DNA of 8,068 bases from Bordetella sp. Its GTDB lineage: Bacteria; Pseudomonadota; Gammaproteobacteria; Burkholderiales; Burkholderiaceae_B. The stretch spans positions 1 to 8,068 of the forward strand of contig DAIDKG010000488.1 of assembly GCA_027450125.1 (NCBI GenBank), given 5' to 3'. This document shows positions 1 through 8,068 of the stretch, in pieces. The notes under the pieces were generated by a model. The model was not told the origin of the DNA. It ran no database searches and saw only the letters and a program-made list of their open reading frames with translations. Position 1 is the first letter of the stretch; the number at the start of each line of letters is the position of its first letter. The translations under genes were made by a program, and so were the position numbers.

Positions 1-1
1 G

Positions 2-337
2 CCTCGCGCGGTCGGCAAGGCCAAGGCGATGGACATGGTGCTGACCTCGCGCATGATGGGCGCCGAGGAGGCCGAGCGCGCCGGCCTGGTCTCGCGCGTG
101 GTTCCCGCCGACAAGATGCTCGACGAGGCCATCGAGGCCGCCACGGTCATCGCCTCGATGTCGCTGCCGTCGGCCATGATGGCCAAGGAGTGCGTCAATC
201 GCGCCTACGAAGGCACGCTCGCCGAAGGCATCCTGTTCGAACGCCGCGTGTTTCATTCCCTGTTCGCCACCGAAGACCAGAAGGAAGGCATGGCCGCCTT
301 CGTGGAAAAGCGCGCGCCGTCGTTCAAGCACCGTTGA
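2..337 (+). CDS. Enoyl-CoA hydratase/isomerase (crotonase) family protein, C-terminal part only
   Basis: This is the 3' end of a gene whose start lies upstream of the window; about 111 residues remain of a family usually near 258. The visible part begins with the RAVGK segment that follows the oxyanion/catalytic region in mitochondrial-type enoyl-CoA hydratases. It continues through an [11 protein letters not shown] segment, an [11 protein letters not shown] helix and the characteristic ending [17 protein letters not shown]. The family hydrates trans-2-enoyl-CoA to 3-hydroxyacyl-CoA in fatty-acid or aromatic-acid degradation, but crotonase folds serve many CoA reactions. The two catalytic glutamates should lie upstream, so activity and substrate cannot be judged here. 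The gene is co-directional with the ATP synthase operon but separated from it by about 290 nt containing a promoter candidate. I see no intrinsic terminator after its stop. The family call is firm; the specific function is open. Confidence 0.9.
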   Translation, partial: PRAVGKAKAMDMVLTSRMMGAEEAERAGLVSRVVPADKMLDEAIEAATVIASMSLPSAMMAKECVNRAYEGTLAEGILFERRVFHSLFATEDQKEGMAAFVEKRAPSFKHR

Positions 338-368
338 GCGTTGCCTTTCTCGTCAGCGCGCTCGGGCA

Positions 369-377
369 GGGGGGGGG
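369..377. repeat. G9 homopolymer tract upstream of the atp promoter
   Basis: Nine consecutive G residues lie in the non-coding stretch between the crotonase stop and the candidate atp promoter. The tract sits about 23 nt upstream of the proposed -35 box. A 6-bp inverted repeat, GTCAGC at 352-357 and GCTGAC at 380-385, brackets it. Tracts of this kind can change length by slipped-strand mispairing. Whether this one varies, or matters, is not visible from one sequence. Confidence 0.8.
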
Positions 378-400
378 CTGCTGACAGCGGGCTTGCTAAG

Positions 401-430
401 TTGCAGCGCGTCACAAAAGCAAGCTATACT
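401..430 (+). promoter_or_regulatory. Candidate sigma-70 promoter of the atp operon
   Basis: A TATACT box at 425-430 (5 of 6 to consensus) is preceded, with an 18-nt spacer, by TTGCAG at 401-406 (3 of 6). This would start transcription near 436-438 and give a leader of about 195 nt before atpI. It is the best promoter-like match in the gap and lies where the operon promoter is expected. A weaker alternative follows just downstream: TTGATG at 439-444, 17 nt, then TACGAA at 462-467. The call rests on sequence match and position only. Confidence 0.5.
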
Positions 431-550
431 CGATAGGCTTGATGCTTAGCGAAACACAAACTACGAATTTCGCGTGCAAAGATTACGGCAAGCTACAGGA
501 AAGCGAGAAAAGCGTCCCAAAACGTCCAGAGAGGCGTCCGAAAAAGGTAG

Positions 551-575
551 GTCTGGGGCCAGACGATCTGGCTCC
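551..575 (+). promoter_or_regulatory. Hairpin in the atp operon leader, with a competing fold
   Basis: Arms GGGGCCAGA (555-563) and TCTGGCTCC (567-575) pair over 9 bp with one G-U wobble and a CGA loop. An overlapping alternative pairs GTCTG (551-555) with CAGAC (560-564), so both structures compete for the same bases. No T-run follows, so this is not an intrinsic terminator. It lies about 56 nt before the preferred atpI start, too far to cover the ribosome binding site directly. The stem is clear in the sequence; a regulatory role is inference. Confidence 0.5.
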
Positions 576-631
576 GCCTTGGGTGCCAGTAGCTGCAAAA
601 AGCAATGATTGCGCGTGCAAGGTCGTGGAAA

Positions 632-1096
632 ATGCGGGAAAACACCACCGGTTTCGAAGTAGAAGACGAAGAGCCAGCGCCGGTAGTCTTGTCGGCCGAG
701 CAACTGCTCGCTCTCGATAGGGAGGCCGGCCGGGACATCATGCTCATGCTGGTGGCCCAGGCGGCGACGGGTCTTCTCGTGGTGGTGGTGGCAGGGGTAT
801 GGGCGGGGTCGACAGCGGCATTGTCGGCATTGCTGGGAGCGGGGGCCTACTGGTTTTTCAATGCGCTTTTTGCGCTGCGTCTCCGTATCAATGCCGCGCG
901 TTCGGTGCGGACCAGTCCCTACGTCTTGCTTTTTGGCGAGTTGATCAAGCTGTTCCTGACGGCGCTGCTCGTGGGCCTTGTTGCCTGGTATGCGCAGGAG
1001 TGGCTGGTGTGGCCGGCGATGCTGATCGGCCTGGTGCTTACCATGAAGGGCTACCTTCCGCTGTTCGTGCTGTTGCGCAAACGATCCAGGCAATAG
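632..1096 (+). CDS. atpI: ATP synthase subunit I (AtpI)
   Basis: A small membrane protein of 154 residues, recognised by its place as first gene of the operon and by its topology. A short charged N-terminus (about 1-34) is followed by four hydrophobic segments at roughly 36-55, 61-81, 98-119 and 124-147. A FGELIK segment opens the third helix and a basic tail ends the protein, as is typical of the proteobacterial AtpI family. AtpI is not part of the finished enzyme; in studied bacteria it helps c-ring assembly or stability and is usually dispensable. I chose the ATG at 632 because AAGG at 619-622 lies 9 nt upstream. An in-frame ATG at 605 would add nine residues (MIARARSWK) but has no good Shine-Dalgarno sequence. 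The family is poorly conserved, so the name rests partly on context. Confidence 0.87.
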   Translation: MRENTTGFEVEDEEPAPVVLSAEQLLALDREAGRDIMLMLVAQAATGLLVVVVAGVWAGSTAALSALLGAGAYWFFNALFALRLRINAARSVRTSPYVLLFGELIKLFLTALLVGLVAWYAQEWLVWPAMLIGLVLTMKGYLPLFVLLRKRSRQ

Positions 1097-1127
1097 GCAG
1101 TTATCAAGATCACGTTATACTTATTAG

Positions 1128-1158
1128 TTGACGTGCCGATAGGCCGAAACGGTATGTT
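1128..1158 (+). promoter_or_regulatory. Possible weak internal promoter before atpB
   Basis: The 88-nt gap between atpI and atpB is clearly richer in A/T than its surroundings. It contains TTGACG at 1128-1133 (5 of 6 to a -35 box) and TATGTT at 1153-1158 (4 of 6 to a -10 box), separated by 19 nt, longer than optimal. If used, it would express the structural genes without atpI, starting shortly before the atpB Shine-Dalgarno AGGGTG at 1171-1176. The spacer makes this tentative. Confidence 0.25.
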
Positions 1159-1181
1159 TTTAATTTTGTTAGGGTGTCTAA

Positions 1182-2033
<852 letters not shown>

Positions 2034-2034
2034 A

Positions 2035-2052
2035 CCTTGCGATACAGCAAGG
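2035..2052 (+). other. Short hairpin directly after the atpB stop
   Basis: CCTTGC (2035-2040) and GCAAGG (2047-2052) form a perfect 6-bp stem with a 6-nt loop, one base past the atpB stop codon. The nearest short T-run, of four T, begins 11 nt later, so it is not a convincing terminator. It might mark an mRNA processing or stability point between atpB and atpE; that is inference. Confidence 0.4.
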
Positions 2053-2062
2053 CTGCAGTCCG

Positions 2063-2420
<358 letters not shown>

Positions 2421-2424
2421 GTTT

Positions 2425-2468
2425 GCCTTGGCTCGGTTTTGCCCGCGGCAGCTAGGCCCGGGCAAGGC
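2425..2468 (+). other. Stem-loop region directly after atpE
   Basis: TTGCCCG (2439-2445) pairs perfectly with CGGGCAA (2459-2465), leaving a 13-nt loop. A competing pair, GCCTTG (2425-2430) with CAAGGC (2463-2468), uses some of the same bases. No T-run follows, so this is not a standard terminator. It begins a few bases after the atpE stop, where a structure could shield the atpE end of the message from 3' exonucleases. That role is inference. Confidence 0.4.
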
Positions 2469-2490
2469 CGGTGACAGGCTACCCGCTCAG

Positions 2491-2513
2491 GGCCTGATCC
2501 CTAGGGTCAGGCC
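2491..2513 (+). other. Perfect inverted repeat in the atpE-atpF gap
   Basis: GGCCTGA (2491-2497) and TCAGGCC (2507-2513) are perfect 7-bp arms. Inside them CC (2499-2500) can pair with GG (2505-2506) around a CTAG tetraloop, with T2498 bulged, giving a stem of about nine pairs. It ends 29 nt before the atpF Shine-Dalgarno. The lack of a following T-run argues against termination. A part in mRNA processing, or in lowering downstream expression relative to atpE, is possible but unproven. Confidence 0.45.
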
Positions 2514-2555
2514 GGATTGCCGGGCATCTCGATAGAACGTTAGGAAGGAAACACC

Positions 2556-3026
2556 GTGAATCTCAACGCGACCCTGTTTGCGCAATTGATCGTGTTCCTG
2601 ATCCTCGCGTGGTTCACGATGAAATTCGTGTGGCCGCCGATGATCAAGGCCCTCGACGAGCGCTCCAAGAAGATCGCTGAAGGCTTGGCTGCCGCCGAGA
2701 AGGGCACGGCCGATCTGGCTCAGGCCCAGGCTCGGGTCAGCCTGATGGAAGCGTCCGCCAAGGCCGAAAACCATGCCCGCATGGCTGAAGCCGAGAAGCA
2801 GGCGGCCGAGCTGATCGAGCAGGCCCGCCGCGAAGCCGAGGCTGAACGCGCCCGTATCGTGGCTCGTGCCGCTCAGGATGCCGCCCAGGAAATGCAGCGC
2901 GTCCGCGACACGCTGCGCGACGACGTGGCGGCGCTGGCCGTCCAGGGCGCATCGCAAATCCTCAAGCGCGAAGTCGATGCGCGCGCCCACGCCGAGCTGC
3001 TTGAGCAGCTCAAGGCGCAGCTTTGA
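2556..3026 (+). CDS. atpF: F1Fo ATP synthase subunit b
   Basis: Subunit b forms the peripheral stalk that stops the alpha-beta head from turning with the rotor; two copies are used per enzyme. The 156-residue length equals that of E. coli b. An N-terminal membrane helix (about 5-25) begins with the conserved NLNAT and ends in FVWPPM. Arg36 in [10 protein letters not shown] matches a conserved E. coli residue. The rest, about 30-145, is a long Ala/Glu/Lys/Arg-rich coiled coil that dimerises, ending in a delta-binding C-terminus. The start is GTG at 2556, supported by AAGGA at 2545-2549 with 6 nt spacing and by the family N-terminus; no ATG lies near enough to keep the membrane helix. The GTG start and the structured 135-nt gap upstream would suit lower output than atpE. 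Confidence 0.97.
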   Translation: MNLNATLFAQLIVFLILAWFTMKFVWPPMIKALDERSKKIAEGLAAAEKGTADLAQAQARVSLMEASAKAENHARMAEAEKQAAELIEQARREAEAERARIVARAAQDAAQEMQRVRDTLRDDVAALAVQGASQILKREVDARAHAELLEQLKAQL

Positions 3027-3041
3027 CGATACAGGACTGAC

Positions 3042-3584
3042 ATGGCTGAACTTTCCACTGTCGCTCGTCCCTACGCAGAGGCGCTGTTCCAGGCGGCCGG
3101 CGACGACCAGGCTATGGGTCTGGCCGGTTGGGCCGACCTGGTCGGCGAAATGGCGCAGGTTGCGGCCAATCCCGACGTGCGCAATGCCATGAGCGATCCG
3201 CGGTTGGACGACGCGCAGCGCATCCGGGTTTTCAGTTCTCTGCTCAGGAGCAAGCTGCCCGCGTCGGCCGGCAACTTGATCGAGTTGCTGGTTCAGAACG
3301 ACCGCCTGCTGCTGCTGCCCGAGATCGCCGAGCTGTTCATTGCGCTGAAGAATCGCCACGAAGGCACGGCGCAGGCGGAAATCACCAGCGCGTTCGAGCT
3401 TTCCGAAGCCCAGGTCAAGGATCTGGTCGTGGCTCTGGAAGGCAAGTTCGGCCTCAAGCTCAAGCCCCACGTCACGGTCGATCCTTCGCTGATCGGCGGC
3501 GTGCGCGTAGCCGTGGGTGACCAGGTGCTCGACACTTCCGTCCAAGCCCAACTGACCCGCATGCGCGACATGCTGGCCGCGTAA
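3042..3584 (+). CDS. atpH: F1Fo ATP synthase subunit delta
   Basis: Delta caps the F1 head and ties it to the C-terminus of subunit b, completing the stator. The protein has 180 residues (E. coli: 177). The N-terminal helical domain opens with the family segment ARPYAEALF (8-16). The C-terminal part carries the conserved [18 protein letters not shown] beginning near residue 147. There are no membrane segments, as expected for a soluble F1 protein. It follows atpF after only 15 nt and has AGGA at 3033-3036, 5 nt before the ATG, which suggests tight co-expression with b. Nothing is missing or unusual. Confidence 0.97.
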   Translation: MAELSTVARPYAEALFQAAGDDQAMGLAGWADLVGEMAQVAANPDVRNAMSDPRLDDAQRIRVFSSLLRSKLPASAGNLIELLVQNDRLLLLPEIAELFIALKNRHEGTAQAEITSAFELSEAQVKDLVVALEGKFGLKLKPHVTVDPSLIGGVRVAVGDQVLDTSVQAQLTRMRDMLAA

Positions 3585-3627
3585 CAAAACCGCGCAGCCA
3601 GCCTCATACAGGATTCCAGGAGTCAAT

Positions 3628-5169
3628 ATGCAACTCAATCCCTCCGAGATCAGCGAACTGCTCAAGAGCCGCATCGAGGGCCTGGGCGCTTCGACCGATG
3701 TTCGTACTCAAGGCACCGTCGTGTCCGTGACCGACGGCATCACCCGCATCCACGGCCTGTCCGACGTGATGCAGGGCGAAATGCTCGAATTTCCCAACAA
3801 CGTCTACGGCGTGGCGCTGAACCTCGAGCGCGACTCGGTCGGCGCCGTGGTCCTGGGCGATTACACGGGCGTGTCCGAAGGCGACCAGGTCAAGACCACC
3901 GGCCGTATTCTCGAAGTGCCGGTCGGCCCCGAACTGCGCGGCCGCGTGGTCAACACGCTGGGCCAGCCCATCGACGGCAAGGGTCCGATCAACACCAAGG
4001 AAACCGACATCATCGAAAAAGTGGCGCCCGGCGTTATCGCCCGCCGCTCGGTGTCGCAACCGCTGCAGACCGGCATCAAGGCCATCGACTCCATGGTGCC
4101 GATCGGCCGCGGCCAGCGCGAACTGATCATCGGTGACCGCCAGACCGGCAAGACCGCCGTCGCCGTGGACGCCATCATCAGCCAGAAGGGCAAGGACGTC
4201 ACCTGCGTGTACGTCGCCATCGGCCAGAAGGCTTCGACCATCAACAACGTGGTGCGCAAGCTCGAAGAGCACGGCGCGATGGAATACACCATCGTCGTGG
4301 CCGCCGCCGCTTCGGACTCGGCCGCCATGCAGTACCTGGCCGCCTACGCCGGCTGCACCATGGGCGAATACTTCCGCGACCGCGGCGAAGACGCCCTGAT
4401 CGTCTATGACGACCTGACCAAGCAGGCTTGGGCCTACCGCCAGGTGTCGCTGCTTCTGCGCCGCCCGCCGGGCCGCGAAGCCTATCCCGGCGACGTGTTC
4501 TACCTGCACTCGCGCCTGCTGGAACGTGCCGCTCGCGTCAACGAAGAATACGTCGAGAAATTCACCGGCGGTTCCGTGAAGGGCAAGACCGGTTCGCTGA
4601 CCGCTCTGCCGATCATCGAAACTCAAGCCGGCGACGTGTCCGCCTTCGTGCCGACCAACGTGATCTCGATTACCGACGGCCAGATCTTCCTGGAAACCGA
4701 CTTGTTCAACGCCGGCGTGCGTCCCGCCATCAACGCCGGTATCTCGGTGTCGCGCGTGGGCGGCGCCGCTCAGACCAAGGTCGTCAAGAAGCTGTCTGGC
4801 GGTATCCGTACCGACCTGGCCCAGTACCGTGAACTGGCCGCCTTCGCGCAGTTCGCCTCCGACCTGGACGACGCCACCCGTCGTCAGCTCGAGCGCGGCA
4901 AGCGCGTGGTGGAGTTGCTCAAGCAGCCCCAGTACCAGCCGCTGCAGGTTTGGGAGCTCGCCGTGTCGCTGTTCGTCGTCAACAACGGCTACCTCGACGA
5001 CATCGACGTCGCCCAAGTGCTGCCGTTCGAGAAGGCGCTGAAAGAACAGCTCAAGTCCAAGCACGCCGACCTGATCCAGCGTATCGAAGATACCAAGGAA
5101 CTGTCCAAGGGCGACGAAACCGAGCTCACCGCGGCCGTCGTGGAATTCAAGAAACACGGTGCTTACTAA
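3628..5169 (+). CDS. atpA: F1Fo ATP synthase subunit alpha
   Basis: Alpha is the non-catalytic nucleotide-binding subunit that alternates with beta in the F1 hexamer. Its 513 residues equal the E. coli length, and numbering matches at both sites checked. The P-loop GDRQTGKT lies at 169-176 with Lys175. Arg376 in VSRVGGAAQ reaches into the catalytic site of the neighbouring beta subunit and is needed for catalysis. The N-terminal [16 protein letters not shown] helix, which contacts delta, and the [19 protein letters not shown] segment near 391-409 are also present. The start at 3628 has AGGAG 5 nt upstream. The gap from atpH is 43 nt and that to atpG is 16 nt. I see no frameshift or missing key residue. 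Confidence 0.99.
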   Translation: MQLNPSEISELLKSRIEGLGASTDVRTQGTVVSVTDGITRIHGLSDVMQGEMLEFPNNVYGVALNLERDSVGAVVLGDYTGVSEGDQVKTTGRILEVPVGPELRGRVVNTLGQPIDGKGPINTKETDIIEKVAPGVIARRSVSQPLQTGIKAIDSMVPIGRGQRELIIGDRQTGKTAVAVDAIISQKGKDVTCVYVAIGQKASTINNVVRKLEEHGAMEYTIVVAAAASDSAAMQYLAAYAGCTMGEYFRDRGEDALIVYDDLTKQAWAYRQVSLLLRRPPGREAYPGDVFYLHSRLLERAARVNEEYVEKFTGGSVKGKTGSLTALPIIETQAGDVSAFVPTNVISITDGQIFLETDLFNAGVRPAINAGISVSRVGGAAQTKVVKKLSGGIRTDLAQYRELAAFAQFASDLDDATRRQLERGKRVVELLKQPQYQPLQVWELAVSLFVVNNGYLDDIDVAQVLPFEKALKEQLKSKHADLIQRIEDTKELSKGDETELTAAVVEFKKHGAY

Positions 5170-5185
5170 GTAACGGGAAAGCGCA

Positions 5186-6094
5186 ATGCCCGGAATCAAG
5201 GAAATCCGCACCAAGATCAAGAGCGTGCAAAACACGCGCAAGATCACCAAGGCGATGGAGATGGTCGCCGCATCCAAGATGCGCAAGGCGCAGGAACGGA
5301 TGCGCGCGGGCCGTCCTTACGCCCAAAAGGTGCGCGACATCGCCCTGCACCTGATGCAGGCCAACCCTGAGTACCACCACCCCTTCCTCCAAGAACGCGA
5401 GATGAAGGCGGTGGGCGTGGTCATGGTCACCACCGACAAGGGCCTGTGCGGCGGCCTGAACACCAACATCAGCCGTGTGGTGCTGGCCAAGCTCAAGGAG
5501 TTCCAGCAGAAAGGCGTTGCGGTGCAGACCACGGCGCTGGGGAACAAGGGACTTGGCCTGCTGACCCGGATCAGCAGCAAGCTGGTGTCGCAGGAAGTGC
5601 ATCTGGGCGATGCGCCCAACCTGGAACGCCTGCTGGGCGCCCTCACGGTGCAGATCAACGACTACCTGGCCGGCCGCATCGACGCGCTTTACCTGGCGAC
5701 GACGCGCTTCATCAACACGATGCGCCAGGAGCCCATATTCGTGCGCTTGCTGCCTTTGGCTGGCGGTCTGGTCGATCCTTTCGAGACCGGCATGTCCGAA
5801 GAGCAGATGGAAGGCGCCAAGCTGTCGGCCAATCACGGTTGGGACTATCTGTACGAGCCCGAGGCCAAGACCGTCATCGACGATCTGCTGCAGCGCTACG
5901 TCGAGGGCCTTCTGTACCAGGCGGTGGCCGAGAACATGGCCTCCGAGCAGTCGGCCCGCATGGTGGCCATGAAGGCCGCATCGGACAACGCCAAGAAGGT
6001 CATCGGCGAACTGCAGCTGGTCTACAACAAGACCCGCCAGGCGGCGATCACCAAAGAAATTTCGGAAATCGTGGGGGGCGCGGCGGCCGTCTAA
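5186..6094 (+). CDS. atpG: F1Fo ATP synthase subunit gamma
   Basis: Gamma is the central rotor shaft that transmits c-ring rotation to the catalytic sites. The protein has 302 residues (E. coli: 287). Both ends of the family are clear: the N-terminal helix with [18 protein letters not shown] and the C-terminal helix ending [21 protein letters not shown], which form the coiled-coil axle. The central Rossmann-like part has [11 protein letters not shown] near 82-92. The extra length relative to E. coli lies mainly between LLPL (188-191) and WDYLYEP (219-225), where about 15 more residues, partly acidic, occur. The gene starts 16 nt after atpA with a modest GGGA ribosome binding site near 5175-5178. 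Confidence 0.98.
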   Translation: MPGIKEIRTKIKSVQNTRKITKAMEMVAASKMRKAQERMRAGRPYAQKVRDIALHLMQANPEYHHPFLQEREMKAVGVVMVTTDKGLCGGLNTNISRVVLAKLKEFQQKGVAVQTTALGNKGLGLLTRISSKLVSQEVHLGDAPNLERLLGALTVQINDYLAGRIDALYLATTRFINTMRQEPIFVRLLPLAGGLVDPFETGMSEEQMEGAKLSANHGWDYLYEPEAKTVIDDLLQRYVEGLLYQAVAENMASEQSARMVAMKAASDNAKKVIGELQLVYNKTRQAAITKEISEIVGGAAAV

Positions 6095-7540
<1,446 letters not shown>

Positions 7541-7561
7541 ATATTGCGACAAGGAATACGC

Positions 7562-7987
7562 ATGGCTAACCTTCAAGTGGATGTCGTCAGCGCACAGGAA
7601 GCGATCTTCGCCGGTGAGGCGAAGTTCGTGGTGCTGCCTGGCGAAGCAGGCGAGCTGGGTGTATTGCCCGGCCACACCCCGCTGATCTCGCGCATCCGTT
7701 CCGGCACGGTCAAGATCGTCCGTCCCGACGACAGCGAGGAGCATGTCTTCGTTGTGGGTGGCATCCTGGAAGTGCAGCCGGGCAGCGTGATGGTCCTTGC
7801 CGATACCGCCATCCGCGGTGACGACCTGGATGAAGCCCGTGCCGTGGAAGCGCGCAAAAAGGCCGAGGAGGCACTGCGCAACGCCAAGGACAAGGCCGAC
7901 ATCGCGGTGGTCGAGGCCGAGCTGGCCATGCTGGCCGCCGAAGCTGCCGCCGCGCGCAAGATCCGCCAGAGCCGCTCGACGCACTGA
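7562..7987 (+). CDS. atpC: F1Fo ATP synthase subunit epsilon
   Basis: Epsilon joins gamma to the c-ring and can inhibit ATP hydrolysis through its C-terminal helices. The protein has 141 residues (E. coli: 139). The N-terminal beta-sandwich, about 1-85, carries [15 protein letters not shown] and the [10 protein letters not shown] strand. The helical domain from about 88 onward is complete and opens with LDEARA at 89-94. This matches the I/L-D-x-x-R-A motif that binds ATP in some bacterial epsilon subunits, although the E. coli protein has it too. The start is ATG at 7562, supported by AAGGAA at 7551-7556 with 5 nt spacing; an upstream in-frame TTG at 7544 lies too close to the atpD stop to be likely. 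It is the last gene before the terminator. Confidence 0.97.
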   Translation: MANLQVDVVSAQEAIFAGEAKFVVLPGEAGELGVLPGHTPLISRIRSGTVKIVRPDDSEEHVFVVGGILEVQPGSVMVLADTAIRGDDLDEARAVEARKKAEEALRNAKDKADIAVVEAELAMLAAEAAAARKIRQSRSTH

Positions 7988-8033
7988 CCGGACGCCCTCG
8001 GGCATCTCTGGCGCCGCGCACGCGCGGCCGCGG

Positions 8034-8063
8034 CAAGGCGGGCTCAGGCCCGCCTTGTTCTTT
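8034..8063 (+). terminator. Rho-independent terminator of the atp operon
   Basis: CAAGGCGGGC (8034-8043) and GCCCGCCTTG (8048-8057) form a perfect 10-bp GC-rich stem with a TCAG tetraloop, followed at once by TTCTTT (8058-8063). It starts 47 nt after the atpC stop. On the other strand the stem is not followed by a T-run, so it acts on + transcription. A second small hairpin, CCGCG (8014-8018) with CGCGG (8023-8027), lies just upstream. Confidence 0.9.
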
Positions 8064-8068
8064 CCGGG

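Noticed and set aside
551..575. Leader hairpin as a transcription terminator or known riboswitch
   Set aside because: No T-run follows, and I recognise no conserved riboswitch core around it.
439..720. 93-residue + frame in the atp leader, possible leader peptide
   Set aside because: It would begin almost at the predicted transcription start, has no Shine-Dalgarno, and runs into atpI in another frame with an Arg-rich tail typical of out-of-frame GC-rich reading.
2491..2513. atpE-atpF inverted repeat as an intrinsic terminator
   Set aside because: There is no T-tract after the stem and essential atpF-atpC genes follow in the same unit.
2487..3674. 395-residue open frame on the - strand opposite atpF and atpH
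   Set aside because: Shadow of two well-supported subunits; no motif and no sign of its own promoter.
3604..5286. 560-residue open frame on the - strand opposite atpA
   Set aside because: It mirrors atpA, whose G/C-rich third positions suppress stops in the opposite frame. Its His/Asp/Gly/Val-rich translation resembles no family I know, and atpA is unmistakable.

Overview
This window carries a complete, ordinary proton-translocating F1Fo ATP synthase operon on the + strand, in the order atpI-atpB-atpE-atpF-atpH-atpA-atpG-atpD-atpC (I, a, c, b, delta, alpha, gamma, beta, epsilon). It is preceded by the 3' end of an unrelated crotonase-family gene and closed by a strong intrinsic terminator. 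The DNA is GC-rich with strong third-position G/C bias. The protein sequences look betaproteobacterial, most like Alcaligenaceae such as Bordetella or Achromobacter. That placement is inferred from recalled family sequences and was not checked by a search.

Layout: bases 2-337 encode the C-terminal ~111 residues of an enoyl-CoA hydratase-like protein. Bases 338-631 are non-coding and hold a G9 tract (369-377), the best candidate promoter for the operon (401-430) and a leader of about 195 nt with a strong hairpin (555-575). atpI follows at 632-1096, then an AT-rich gap with a possible weak second promoter. The eight structural genes run from 1185 to 7987 without interruption. Most gaps are short (15-43 nt). 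The exceptions are the two gaps flanking atpE: 96 nt upstream, with a small hairpin, an A/T-rich stretch and a strong ribosome binding site, and 135 nt downstream, with two or more stem-loops before a GTG-initiated atpF. A 10-bp perfect hairpin followed by a T-rich tail at 8034-8063 ends the unit.

The products assemble into one machine. Subunits a, b and the c-ring form the membrane Fo motor. Alpha, beta and gamma form the catalytic F1 head and rotor shaft. Delta and b form the peripheral stalk, and epsilon couples and inhibits. AtpI is an accessory membrane protein linked to c-ring assembly. All hallmark residues checked are present: a-Arg209, c-Asp71, the alpha and beta P-loops, beta-Glu188 and alpha-Arg376.

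I found no sign of an undescribed system, mobile element, CRISPR array or RNA gene. The observations worth a second look concern expression control around atpE, the leader structure, the G9 tract and a few lineage-type protein variations.
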